This document shows positions 1 to 9,636 of a DNA stretch of 64,000 bases, in pieces (position 1 is the stretch's first letter; each line of letters starts with the position of its first letter). The notes beneath the pieces were generated by a model. It ran no database searches and had not been told where the DNA came from. It saw only the letters and a list, made by a program, of their open reading frames with translations. The DNA is from an uncultured Acidobacteriota bacterium (lineage in GTDB: Bacteria > Acidobacteriota > Terriglobia > Terriglobales > Acidobacteriaceae), in NCBI GenBank assembly GCA_903832295.1, contig CAILAZ010000309.1, positions 26,595-90,594 of the forward strand, read 5' to 3'. A program made the position numbers and the translations under genes.

Positions 1-2462
1 CCGGCGACAACAGAGACGGCCTTGGTGTTCGCATCCACTTTGTGAACCAGCGAGTACTCGGTGTAATAGATATTGTTTGCCGCATCGACCACTAACGCCG
101 TTGGATACGTTGTGGACACCACCGAGTAGATGTATCCCGGAGTGCGTCCGCCGCAGTACGGGCCGCCCCCTGATCCGCAAATTACACGAATCTGGCCGAC
201 ACCCGAGTCGGCGATGAATATGTTCCCAAGCGCATCTACAGCGAGGGAAGACGGCCCAAATACGCCGCCTCCGGAGAAGGAATGCAGACTAATCTGCCTC
301 TGGAATAGCAGGGCACGGGTTGCGGGACAGCCATTTCCGGAAGTATCCGTGGCGCCGGGGCAGACGTCGTAGTTGCCTCCGCCAACCCAGGAGATTTTCT
401 GGGTCACCGCATCCACCTTGTAAAGCGCTGAGGCGGCCCAATCTCCGAGGTATAGATTTCCGGCGCTGTCAATCGCCACATTCATCATTACGCCCAGCGG
501 AGTGCTGGTAGCCGGGCGCACGGTGAAATTGTAGTAGCCGCGATTGCCGTTGCCCGCCACGGTGTAGATGTAGCCAGCGGTTTTGTCGGCGCAGAATGGG
601 CCGCTGTTCACCGTGCAGATTACGCGGATACGGTAATTGTTGGTGTCAGCAATGAAGACGTTGCCATAGCTGTTGACGGCGGCCTGGCCGGGATAGTTGA
701 CTTGCGCCCAAGTTGCGGGGAAGCCATCGCCGTTGTAGCCGGCATTTCCGTTGCCGGCCAGGGTGCTCATGATGCCGGTCTGGGAGTGCTGCCCGGCAAT
801 TACGGTCTGAGTGGCGGTGATGGACAACAGCCCTGCGCTGGATGCCGAGTAGGTGTAGGAGCCAGCGGTGTTCAGGGGCGTGGCAGACAAGTTAAAGCTG
901 GCATAGCCGTTGACGGCGTTGGTTGCGTAGTCCTGCGAATACGCGTTGGGTCCGGTGACAGAGAGCGATACGGAGGCGGATGAACCGGTGACTGCCGAGC
1001 CAGAGGCGTCAAGGATTGCGACGACAACGATGCCGGCGTTTGCGCCTGCCCGGACGGTGGGGTTTGGGGCGGTCGTAAACTTGAGACCGGCAGCGACATT
1101 GGCCGAGCACGATGCCGTGCTGCCACCATTTGCGCCTGAGCAACTCCAGCTCCAAGTCTTAGAGGAGAGGCTTACGGACGAGGGAAATCCGGACGAGCAT
1201 AGAGAATCGGTGGGTGCGGATTGGAACGCGCCTCCGTTGGACGCGCCGCAAATTCCATTTGACTTGAATGAGCTGGCACCACCGAGCTTCACGATTGCGT
1301 TGTTTGTAATGTCGGTGACATAGGCGTTTCCCGCTCCATCGACCGCGATCTTGCGGGGCGACCAGGAAGAGATGCCGGGATCCAGCAGCATCTGGGTTCC
1401 GCCAGAGAGCAACACAACGATGTTCCCGAAGCTGTCCACGATGTAAACCGACCCGGCTCCATCGACTGCGATTCCGGTAGCCGATGACAAGACCGATCCG
1501 CCGCCACTGATACCGGTCCAGACCTTGGTCCGGGCCGCGCCGCGTGTCACCTTCCAGACGTAGCCTGCGGAGATGCATCCGGGGAACGCGTTGCAGGGAT
1601 GATTGTCGCCGACATAGAGACTGCCGGCGGCGTCCATGGCGATTGGGCCGACGTAGGCAAACTGGGAAGCGACGGTGGTCTGGCTACCATCAGGCGCAAC
1701 CTGCAGAATGGTCTCGGTGGTGGAATCTGAGATGTAGAGGTTTCCGGCTCCATCGACGGCCACGGAAACGGGATAGAGGTCAGCCGGGGCATTGACCTTT
1801 GTCATCTGTCCGCCGGCAACTTTCCAGACGCAGTTGGCACCGGGGTCGGCGATGTAGATGGCTCCTGCGCCATCGACGGCCGCGGCGACCGCAGAGGTCA
1901 ATCCGGTGGCGACAGGCACCACTCCGACAAAGTCAGGGGAGATCCTCCAGAGAGCGCCAACATCGGCGACGTAGATGTAGCCCGCGGCATCGACGGCAAT
2001 GCCCATGGGACGAAATGAAATGCCCGCCGAGGTGGCGACGGGTGGAATCGCCGGCAGGGCTCCGCTGCCCGAACCTTGTATATAAGTGGTGGCAAGAGGC
2101 GTTCCACCAAGGTCGCTGAGGACGACAGCGCCCATGCGCAGCCCAGGATAGGCCGGAGTGAAGGAAAGAGTCAGGGTGCAGGTGTCATTGGACGCATAGG
2201 TTCCGGCGACACAGGTCCCGCCGGCCATGGTGAAATCCAACGAGCTATAGCCCTGGGTGAGCACCTGGGGGGTAGCAATGGTGACGGGCGAGGCGAAAAC
2301 ATAAGTGAAGGTAGCAGTTGCGGACTGGCCGACGGTCTGAGTGCCGAAATCCGGTGCCCCGGATTGCAAGGCTACTTGTGCCGAAAGAGGCAGGAGGGCA
2401 AAAAAGACGAAGAGGATGAATCGGCAGGCCTTAGCCGCAAACCGAGAGCTGGAAGAGCTCAT
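1..2462 (-). CDS. Secreted NHL/beta-propeller repeat protein with Ig-like domain (partial; runs off left edge)
   Basis: Reverse-strand frame is open from ATG at 2462 to base 1 (MSSSSSRFAAKACRFILFVFFALLPLSAQ signal peptide; repeated 'GIAVDGAGxVYIVD', 'IAVDGAGNAYVTD' NHL units). Absent from the supplied ORF track because it has no stop inside the window. Confidence 0.85.
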   Translation of the reverse strand, partial: MSSSSSRFAAKACRFILFVFFALLPLSAQVALQSGAPDFGTQTVGQSATATFTYVFASPVTIATPQVLTQGYSSLDFTMAGGTCVAGTYASNDTCTLTLSFTPAYPGLRMGAVVLSDLGGTPLATTYIQGSGSGALPAIPPVATSAGISFRPMGIAVDAAGYIYVADVGALWRISPDFVGVVPVATGLTSAVAAAVDGAGAIYIADPGANCVWKVAGGQMTKVNAPADLYPVSVAVDGAGNLYISDSTTETILQVAPDGSQTTVASQFAYVGPIAMDAAGSLYVGDNHPCNAFPGCISAGYVWKVTRGAARTKVWTGISGGGSVLSSATGIAVDGAGSVYIVDSFGNIVVLLSGGTQMLLDPGISSWSPRKIAVDGAGNAYVTDITNNAIVKLGGASSFKSNGICGASNGGAFQSAPTDSLCSSGFPSSVSLSSKTWSWSCSGANGGSTASCSANVAAGLKFTTAPNPTVRAGANAGIVVVAILDASGSAVTGSSASVSLSVTGPNAYSQDYATNAVNGYASFNLSATPLNTAGSYTYSASSAGLLSITATQTVIAGQHSQTGIMSTLAGNGNAGYNGDGFPATWAQVNYPGQAAVNSYGNVFIADTNNYRIRVICTVNSGPFCADKTAGYIYTVAGNGNRGYYNFTVRPATSTPLGVMMNVAIDSAGNLYLGDWAASALYKVDAVTQKISWVGGGNYDVCPGATDTSGNGCPATRALLFQRQISLHSFSGGGVFGPSSLAVDALGNIFIADSGVGQIRVICGSGGGPYCGGRTPGYIYSVVSTTYPTALVVDAANNIYYTEYSLVHKVDANTKAVSVVA

Positions 2463-3153
2463 GTTTTGTCCGCTTTCTGAGCCCTGGGTGGAAGGGCTAC
2501 GACTCGGTGTTCACACCTAGGCGGAGGCAGTTACGGATCACATGCTCGGCGATAGAGCGCAGTGCCGATACCCACCGGACCAGAGAGCGAATTTATTGAG
2601 AGTCGCTGAACGTTACTAGGCACCGGGGGAGAAGACAAGCAGTTTCCACGATGGCCGATACGTGGGGGTTCCAATACGGGAAATGCTGTAGCTCGCGATG
2701 GATGGCTTTCTGACGGTTACTCGAATTGGGCCTAATGAGATGGCAGATTCTTGCCACTCATTCTGAAAACAGACATTCCTCCCCGCTTGTTTCGAAAAAT
2801 GGTGGTATTGTGAATGCGTTGATTCTGGACTATGCGGGGGGAACTGAGTAGAAACGCGCGGCGCGGGCTGGCAATAAATATCTTTTTATTTATCGATGTA
2901 CGGAAGTAGTCCTTAACGTCTTCATAGCAACTGCCGCATTTCGCTTCCACCACTCTTCCACGTAATGGGGACCGTCTTTCTTTGAGGCGGCCGCCGGTCC
3001 AATCACGGAGGCACTCGTGAGAGTAGTCGGTGGCGACCCATGGCGTTTCTATGCCTGCGCGCTTTGGCAGGCATTCGTGTTTATTCCTGCGGGTTCAACA
3101 TGCCTGGAAAGTAACAGGAGATCTTCAGAGCCTGTGCGCTCGCTGGGGAGGGC

Positions 3154-6100
3154 ATGATGCCTACACCCGGCGCACTTGTCCCCTGGGCTTTGTGGCCTCT
3201 GCTGTGTGGCATGGGTCTGGAATTGATGGGAGCGAAGCTGCTCTCGTCGCGATGGAAAGGCGCGCTCGCATTTCTGTGCTGCCTGGGGAGTCTTGCGGCG
3301 GTGCTCGGAACGTATCCGGGCGTCCGCGACGGATCTGCGATACATCTTCAACTGGGAGCCTGGGATGGTCCACTTGCACTGGTGCTGCATGTGGACGCAC
3401 TGAGCCTGCTGTTTGCCTTTATGGCGACCGGGATCGGCACCCTGGTGCTGCTTTACTCCATTGACTACATGGCCGAAGAGGTTTCCGCGACACGGTTCTA
3501 TTGCATCATCCTGGCGTTTATCGCCGGGCTGGTGGTGCTGGTCTATAGCGCAAACCTGCTGATCTTCTACCTTGGCTGGGAACTGGTTGGCCTGTGTTCG
3601 TTCAGCCTTGTGGGCTTCTGGTACACGAATCCCGAGGCGGTGAAGGGAGCGCGCAAGGTTCTGCTGATGACGCACCTTGCGGGCTACGGGCTGCTGGCGG
3701 CGATTCTCGTTATTTATGCCCGAACGGGCAGCACGCTGTGGACCGATCCGGCGGTTGGAAAGTCGATGGGAAGCGGACTGTTTGTGCTGATGCTGATCGC
3801 GCTGGCCGCGAAATCAGTGCAGTTCCCTCTTCATACATGGATTCCCGAGGCGATGGCGGCTCCCACTCCGGTGAGCGCGCTGCTGCACGCGGCGTGCTAC
3901 GTGAAGGCAGGGGTTTACCTGGCAGCACGCATGCACAGTTTTGCGGCGTGGCCCGCTTCGTGGAGCTTCATCATGCTGTGGGTGGGGACGGTGACGATGC
4001 TGGTGGGCGTGCTGTACGCGCTGGTGCAGACAGACCTGAAACGTCTGCTGGCATTCAGCACGGTGAGCCAGATCGGCTACATGATTACCGGCATTGGCCT
4101 GGGAAGCCCGCTGGGAATTGCCGCCGGACTGCTGCATTGCGTGAACCACGGATTTTTCAAGAGCACGCTGTTCCTGGCAGCCGGATCGGTGCAGCACGCC
4201 GCGGGTACGAGGGACATGAACAAACTGGGCGGACTCGCCTCCAGAATGCCGCGAACGACGCTGGTGTGGATGATCAGCATTGGCAGCATGATGGGAATTC
4301 CGCTGATGAGCGGCTTCGCGAGCAAGTGGCTGGTCTATACGGCGGCGCTCCAGAAGGGGATGGTGATTCCCGCGCTGGCCGCCTGGATTGCGAGCATCGG
4401 CACGGTGTTCATCGGAGTGAAGGCGACGAGCGCCGTGTTCCTGGGCGATACGACAGAGCAGACAAAGAACGCGCACGAATCGCCGGCGACGATGACGACC
4501 GGCATGATGTTGCTGACGGCAGTGACGATCATTCTGGGGATTGCGCCGCAGTTTGCGATCCGGTACCTGATCAACCCGGTTCTGGCTTCGTTTGGAATGC
4601 CTGCTGCGATTGGCGTTTCGTGGTTTGGAATGACGGACGCAATGGGGAGCTGGGCAACTTCGATGGGGCTTGTGATGGCAGTGGTTTCGGCTGTCATCGG
4701 CGGCATTGTGTACCTTGCGGTCGTGCGTCCGGCGCGGCATGTGGTTTCAGGCGGCGTGCTTGCGGGCGCAGGTGGCGGAGCCTTCACAGGCGGCGAGCCG
4801 ATGCGCGGGTCCGCGGAATTGCAGGCAGTCGATTTCTCCGAGGTATTCAAGCGGCAGTGGGCTCCGATTCTGCGAGCATTCGACGTCGATGCGTTCTACA
4901 AAGGATTCTGGCGGCTGGTGCTGAACTTCTCGACACGGATGCAACGCGCACTCTCCTGGCTGGAAACGCACGCGGTGGTGACGCTGGCTGGTTGCGCGGT
5001 TGTCGTCCTGCTGTCGGTGTTCCGGGCAGTTCCGAATGCTTCGCTTGCAGCGAGCGGAGAGGGAATTCCAACGCTGATTGGCGTATGCAGCGCATTCGCC
5101 TTCCTGGCACTGGTGCTTACGGCATTGAGCAGCAAGACGACCCGCAAGCTGGCGGGACTGATGTTCCTCTCCGGAGCCCCGGCGATTCTAGGGCTGATGG
5201 TGGAATCCGGGGTCCTGAGGATGATTCTGCTGGAGGCATCTTCGTTCCTCGCGCTGCTGCTGATCTGGAAGAGCGCAAAGACGAAATCGGCGAAGTGGAC
5301 ATTTCTTGCGGTCGTTGCGGCTTCGGCGGCGACGCTGGTTCCAGGCTTGCTGCTGCTGGAACACGGACATGCGGACCTGGCACGAACACTGCTGATCGTT
5401 GGGTTCTTCCTGAAGCTGGGACTGGTTCCGTTCTTCCTGTGGCTGCCGAAAATTGCGGAGCAGGTTCCGGCACTGGTGCTGGGACTGGTGGTTTGTGTGC
5501 TGGATATTGCCGCCTTCGGAGAACTCTGCGCGGTGGCAAAAGCGGCACCCTGGGTGCTGGAACCGAAGAGCCTGTGGCTGGGCGTAGCGGCGGCCTCAGC
5601 ACTGGCGGCCGCACTGTTGATGCTCTCACAGCGCGACATGAAACGCCTGCTGGCGCTCTCAACGGTGGAAGACATGGGCTTCCTCTGTTTTGGACTGGCG
5701 TCAGCGACGGTAATTGGATTTGAAGGCGCGGTGATTGGGGTGGCAACACACGCAGTTGCGAAGGCGTTGCTATTCCTCTCCATCAGCTCTCCGGAAGCGA
5801 ACGGAGAGTTGCGAGCCAAGTGCCGGGGACTGGCGTCGCGTTACCCGGTGAGCGCCGCAGGCTTCCTGATTGGGATGCTGGCGGTGCTTGGCATTCCTCC
5901 CACGATCGGGTTCGCGGGACGGTGGCGAATTTACGAAACAGCGGCACAGTTGGGAACGCCCTGGCTGGTGATGCTGATAGCGTCCTCGATGCTTGCGCTG
6001 ATTGCATACGTCCGCGCACTGACGGGAACGTGGTGGGGAATGTCATCTGCGGAAGCGGGCGTTGATTGTGCGGAGCCTGTGGAAACAGGGATCGCAAAGA

Positions 6101-6183
6101 CACTCATTGTGGTAATGGCGGCATTGCTGGTAATTGCCGGGACGTGGCCCTCTGGGGTCGATTTTCTGCGGGGGATCCGATGA
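3154..6183 (+). CDS. Group 4 [NiFe]-hydrogenase membrane subunit: fusion of two antiporter-like (NuoL/HyfB-type and NuoM-type) modules
   Basis: 1009 aa. N-half has GWELVGLCSFSLVGFWY, AAKSVQFPLHTWIPEAMAAPTPVSALLHAACYVKAGVYL. C-half has FFLKLGLVPFFLWLPK, MKRLLALSTVEDMGF, GVATHAVAKALLFL. Confidence 0.88.
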   Translation: MMPTPGALVPWALWPLLCGMGLELMGAKLLSSRWKGALAFLCCLGSLAAVLGTYPGVRDGSAIHLQLGAWDGPLALVLHVDALSLLFAFMATGIGTLVLLYSIDYMAEEVSATRFYCIILAFIAGLVVLVYSANLLIFYLGWELVGLCSFSLVGFWYTNPEAVKGARKVLLMTHLAGYGLLAAILVIYARTGSTLWTDPAVGKSMGSGLFVLMLIALAAKSVQFPLHTWIPEAMAAPTPVSALLHAACYVKAGVYLAARMHSFAAWPASWSFIMLWVGTVTMLVGVLYALVQTDLKRLLAFSTVSQIGYMITGIGLGSPLGIAAGLLHCVNHGFFKSTLFLAAGSVQHAAGTRDMNKLGGLASRMPRTTLVWMISIGSMMGIPLMSGFASKWLVYTAALQKGMVIPALAAWIASIGTVFIGVKATSAVFLGDTTEQTKNAHESPATMTTGMMLLTAVTIILGIAPQFAIRYLINPVLASFGMPAAIGVSWFGMTDAMGSWATSMGLVMAVVSAVIGGIVYLAVVRPARHVVSGGVLAGAGGGAFTGGEPMRGSAELQAVDFSEVFKRQWAPILRAFDVDAFYKGFWRLVLNFSTRMQRALSWLETHAVVTLAGCAVVVLLSVFRAVPNASLAASGEGIPTLIGVCSAFAFLALVLTALSSKTTRKLAGLMFLSGAPAILGLMVESGVLRMILLEASSFLALLLIWKSAKTKSAKWTFLAVVAASAATLVPGLLLLEHGHADLARTLLIVGFFLKLGLVPFFLWLPKIAEQVPALVLGLVVCVLDIAAFGELCAVAKAAPWVLEPKSLWLGVAAASALAAALLMLSQRDMKRLLALSTVEDMGFLCFGLASATVIGFEGAVIGVATHAVAKALLFLSISSPEANGELRAKCRGLASRYPVSAAGFLIGMLAVLGIPPTIGFAGRWRIYETAAQLGTPWLVMLIASSMLALIAYVRALTGTWWGMSSAEAGVDCAEPVETGIAKTLIVVMAALLVIAGTWPSGVDFLRGIR

Positions 6184-6710
6184 AATTGCTTGAGGACTTG
6201 CTGAATCACTGCCGCCAGAAAAGCCCCTGGCTGTTTCATATGAACTCCGGCAGCTGCAATGGCTGCGATATCGAACTGGTTGCCAGCATTGCACCGCGCT
6301 ATGACGTAGAACAACTGGGTATCCACCTGGAAGGCAGCCCGCGCCACGCCGATATTCTGTGCATCTCCGGCCCGGTGACGCATAACACTTTGAATGCGGT
6401 GAAGGCGGTCTATGGGCAGGTACCGCATCCGAAAGCGGTGGTCGGACTTGGCTCCTGCGCCGCGTCCTGCAACGTGTTTGCGGGCAGCCGGACGGTGGTA
6501 GGGCCGCTGCACCTCCACGTCCCGGTTGATGTCTATGTGCCGGGTTGCCCGCCGCGTCCTGACGCCATCATTGAAGGCATTGCGAAAGCTGCCGAGTTGC
6601 TCAGCCATCCGGAACGGAAGCAGATTTCGGAGGCGGAGATCAAGGCTGCGTCGGCTGCCGGGTGCCAGTGTGACGGCGCTCCCGCAGAAGGAGAGACGCC
6701 GTGCAAGTAA
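6180..6710 (+). CDS. [NiFe]-hydrogenase small subunit (NuoB/EchC/CooL-like)
   Basis: ATGA overlap with upstream gene; NSGSCNGCDIELVAS, GLGSCAASCNVF, VPGCPPRPDAI cluster ligands. Confidence 0.9.
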   Translation: MKLLEDLLNHCRQKSPWLFHMNSGSCNGCDIELVASIAPRYDVEQLGIHLEGSPRHADILCISGPVTHNTLNAVKAVYGQVPHPKAVVGLGSCAASCNVFAGSRTVVGPLHLHVPVDVYVPGCPPRPDAIIEGIAKAAELLSHPERKQISEAEIKAASAAGCQCDGAPAEGETPCK

Positions 6711-7618
6711 CAACTGCGATTCTTCGGCTGCTGGTATTCCCTGGACTCCTGTTTGCCATCCCGGCGGCCTGGTTCTTCCTGTACGTGGAGCGAAAGACGA
6801 TTGCGCGGATGCAACGGCGCATTGGACCTCCATTGCTTCAGCCGTTTTACGATTTTGTAAAGCTGCTGGGAAAAGAGTCGCCGCGCTATACCGGCATCGA
6901 GAGCCTGATGATGAAGGCATGGCCGGCGCTCTCCGTGGCCGTGCTGCTGGCGGCGCTGGCACTGATTCCGATCTTTCCGGCGAAGGGCGGCTTTTCCGGC
7001 GACCTGATTCTGCTGATTACGCTGCTGGAGCTGCCTTCGATGTTCTACATGCTGGCGGGCTTCACTTCACGTTCGATTTACGGGAAGGTGGGTTCGATGC
7101 GCGAAGCTTCCCTGAGCCTGTCGAGCAATCTCCTTTTTCTGACCGCAGTGATGATGATTGCGGTGACATCGCATACATTCCAGCTCTCAGAGCTGGCGAT
7201 GCCGGCAGCGTCTCCGGCGAGATGGCTGGGGCTGGCTGCAATCATCCTCTGCATCCCAGCAAAGCTGCGGCTGAATCCGTTCTCCACTTCGAGCGCGGAG
7301 CAGGAGATCTATGCCGGACCGCTGACCGAATACAGCGGGAGCGACCTGGCGCTGTGGGAACTTGCCCACGGACTGGAGTGGCTGGCGCTTTCCGGCTTTG
7401 TCGTTTCGATGTCATTTCCACGAACCGGCTTCCGGCTTGTGGACGCGGGAATCTTCGCGTTTCTGTGCATTGCACTGGTGATTCTGCTGGCGACCGTCGC
7501 GGCAGCTACCGCGCGCTTCACCATCGACCGCTCGGTGCGCTTCTACTGGCGCTGGAGTGTGACGCTGGCAGTCGTCTTTCTGGTAACGGCAGTCGTACTC
7601 AGGGGGGTCGCATCATGA
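6701..7618 (+). CDS. [NiFe]-hydrogenase membrane subunit (NuoH/EchB/CooK-like)
   Basis: RKTIARMQRRIGPPLLQPFYDFVKLLGKE; NPFSTSSAEQEIYAGPLTEYSG; multiple TM segments. Confidence 0.9.
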   Translation: MQVTTAILRLLVFPGLLFAIPAAWFFLYVERKTIARMQRRIGPPLLQPFYDFVKLLGKESPRYTGIESLMMKAWPALSVAVLLAALALIPIFPAKGGFSGDLILLITLLELPSMFYMLAGFTSRSIYGKVGSMREASLSLSSNLLFLTAVMMIAVTSHTFQLSELAMPAASPARWLGLAAIILCIPAKLRLNPFSTSSAEQEIYAGPLTEYSGSDLALWELAHGLEWLALSGFVVSMSFPRTGFRLVDAGIFAFLCIALVILLATVAAATARFTIDRSVRFYWRWSVTLAVVFLVTAVVLRGVAS

Positions 7619-8058
7619 AAAGCATCCTTCGTCTTCTTATGCAAAATCTTCGTGACGGCAGCATCACGCTTCCCTACCCGGAAAGGCCGGCGATCCAGAG
7701 CAACTTCCGCGGGATGGTGCAGAACGAACCCGAAGAGTGCACGGGGTGCGGCTTGTGCGCCTATGTGTGCACCTCCAGCGCGATTACTGTGCTGCGCGTT
7801 CTGGACGGATTCCAATGGAACTACGACCCAGGACAATGCACATTCTGCGCGCGCTGCACGCAGCGCTGCCCCAAGCATGCGCTGACAATGGAAGGTACCC
7901 GTCCGCCGGTTTATCAACTGCGCGGCGCATTGCGGCAATCCCACGACGTTAAGAAAAAGAAGAAACCGGCGGGAACTCCCATCGGTCCGCTGCCGATTGA
8001 GGCGGCTGGGTCGAAGGACATGGTTGCAGGCATTGGCGAGCAAGGAGAAGTGAGATGA
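7615..8058 (+). CDS. [NiFe]-hydrogenase 2x[4Fe-4S] ferredoxin subunit (NuoI/EchF/CooX-like)
   Basis: CTGCGLCAYVCTSSAI and CTFCARCTQRCPKHAL; start codon overlaps the upstream stop. Confidence 0.9.
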   Translation: MKSILRLLMQNLRDGSITLPYPERPAIQSNFRGMVQNEPEECTGCGLCAYVCTSSAITVLRVLDGFQWNYDPGQCTFCARCTQRCPKHALTMEGTRPPVYQLRGALRQSHDVKKKKKPAGTPIGPLPIEAAGSKDMVAGIGEQGEVR

Positions 8059-8492
8059 GCGAGAGCGCAACCATGTTCAAGAGAGAGCCGCGGTTTGACG
8101 CGCAGCTGCTGGAGTTACGCGAGGAAGACGGTTGGCAGCAGAAGAACGGCGCGTGGTGGATTGCGCCGCAGATGCTGGATGCGCGCGCCATGGCCCGGCT
8201 GATGGTTCCGGTTGCCCGTCTGATGACGGTGGCTTCCAGAGTGTGCGATGGCGGAGAGACACATCTTGATTATCACTGGGACCTGAATGGCGTGATCCTG
8301 ACTTTTTCCGCGCAAACGAGCGAGAACAAGTTTGCGAGCATCAGCGACCTTTGCCCCGCCGCGGACTGGGTGGAACGCGAAATCCACGAGTACTTTGCTG
8401 TGGATTTCACCGGACGCGACAATACCAAACCGCTGATGTTGAGACCCGGCCTGGAAGCCGGCCTGAACCGCACCCAGGATGGAAAACTATGA
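8055..8492 (+). CDS. [NiFe]-hydrogenase NuoC/EchD/CooU-like subunit
   Basis: WVEREIHEYFAVDFTGRDN motif; overlapping gene arrangement. Confidence 0.85.
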   Translation: MSESATMFKREPRFDAQLLELREEDGWQQKNGAWWIAPQMLDARAMARLMVPVARLMTVASRVCDGGETHLDYHWDLNGVILTFSAQTSENKFASISDLCPAADWVEREIHEYFAVDFTGRDNTKPLMLRPGLEAGLNRTQDGKL

Positions 8493-9574
8493 GCTACCGA
8501 ATTCCGATTGGACCTTTCCATCCGGCACTGGAGGAACCTTACGAACTTGAACTGGTTTGCGAAGGCGAGACCGTGCGCGAGGCCGAGCTGCATGTGGGCT
8601 TCAATTTCCGCAACATCGAGCACCTGGCCGAAAGCCGCAATTACCAGCAGGCGATCTCACTGGTTGAGCGCGTTTGCGGGATCTGCTCGAACGTGCACTC
8701 GATGACGTTTTGCCTTACGGTGGAGCGGTTGCTCGGGCTGCAAGTCCCCGAACGCGCGCAGTACATTCGGGTAGCGATGGGCGAGCTGGAGCGGTTGCAT
8801 TCGCACATTTTGTGGGCGGGAATCGCGGCGAAGCTCATTGGTTTCAAGACGATGTTCATGAGCTGCTTTGCGATGCGCGAGAAGGTGATGGATACGCTGG
8901 AGATGATCTCTGGCAACCGCGTGAACTACGGCATGAACTGCTTCGGCGGCGTGGTGCGCGACATCCATGACAAGGAAACGATCCTGGGCGTAGTAAACGC
9001 GATTGAGAAGGAACTTGTGAGCTCAATCATCCCGGTGTTCACAACCAACTCCACGGTACGGGACCGCTGCGCTGATATTGGCGTGCTGACCAATGAACAG
9101 GCAAAAGCAATGGGCATCGTAGGTCCTCTCGCACGCGCTTCCGGTGTGAACCAGGATCTCCGACGCGATGCGGCTTACCTGGTCTATGACCGGCTGGAGT
9201 TCGAAGTGCCGGTGCAAACAGCTGGAGATGTGCGCGCCAGGCTGGTGGTGCGGGCCCTGGAGTTGATTGAGAGTTGCCGCATCCTGCGGCAGGTAATGCG
9301 GGATATTCCGGAAGGTCCGATTGCGGTGTCGTCCGGCGCGCCCCGGCTGAAGGTGCCTGCGGGGACGGCAGTGGCGCGTATCGAAGCTCCACGCGGAGAG
9401 GTGTTCTACTCGGTTACTTCGAATGGGACAGATAAACCCGAGCGGGTGAAAGTTCGGACGCCGACGTTTGCCAACATGCCTTCCATGCAGTGGGCACTGA
9501 TTGGCGCCCAGCTGGCGGATGCTCCGCTGATTCAGGCCTCGATTGACCCCTGCTACTCGTGCACGGATCGTTGA
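8489..9574 (+). CDS. Group 4 [NiFe]-hydrogenase large (catalytic) subunit (EchE/CooH-like)
   Basis: ERVCGICSNVHS (RxCGxCxxxH) and C-terminal DPCYSCTDR (DPCxxC) Ni-ligand motifs intact; ATG at 8489 overlaps upstream stop. Confidence 0.92.
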   Translation: MSYRIPIGPFHPALEEPYELELVCEGETVREAELHVGFNFRNIEHLAESRNYQQAISLVERVCGICSNVHSMTFCLTVERLLGLQVPERAQYIRVAMGELERLHSHILWAGIAAKLIGFKTMFMSCFAMREKVMDTLEMISGNRVNYGMNCFGGVVRDIHDKETILGVVNAIEKELVSSIIPVFTTNSTVRDRCADIGVLTNEQAKAMGIVGPLARASGVNQDLRRDAAYLVYDRLEFEVPVQTAGDVRARLVVRALELIESCRILRQVMRDIPEGPIAVSSGAPRLKVPAGTAVARIEAPRGEVFYSVTSNGTDKPERVKVRTPTFANMPSMQWALIGAQLADAPLIQASIDPCYSCTDR

Positions 9575-9604
9575 GGCGGGGTTGGAATGAATTGACTGAA
9601 ATAG

Positions 9605-9636
9605 AACAGGGATGGGCTCTTCCGCTCATCCCTGTT
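9605..9636. terminator. Hairpin between convergent genes, probable bidirectional terminator
   Basis: AACAGGGATG-N12-CATCCCTGTT. Confidence 0.6.

Noticed and set aside
2463-3153. AT-rich hairpin (ATAAATA-N6-TATTTAT near 2874) and GGACCG/CGGTCC repeat near 2969-3000
   Set aside because: Short arms with no link to a known regulator; probably the ordinary upstream region of the hydrogenase operon.
3594-5723. 709-aa plus-strand ORF inside the hydrogenase antiporter gene
   Set aside because: Shadow frame of the 3154-6183 gene; composition is Arg/Gly/Asp-rich with no motifs, while the main frame has clear antiporter signatures.
3154-9574. Interpretation as respiratory complex I
   Set aside because: The NuoD-like subunit keeps both Ni-binding CxxC motifs, and NuoE/F/G, A, J, K and N are absent, so it is a group 4 hydrogenase.
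3154-9574. Formate hydrogenlyase or CO-oxidising Coo complex
   Set aside because: No formate dehydrogenase or CO dehydrogenase (cooS/cooF) genes in the window; the partner cannot be assigned.
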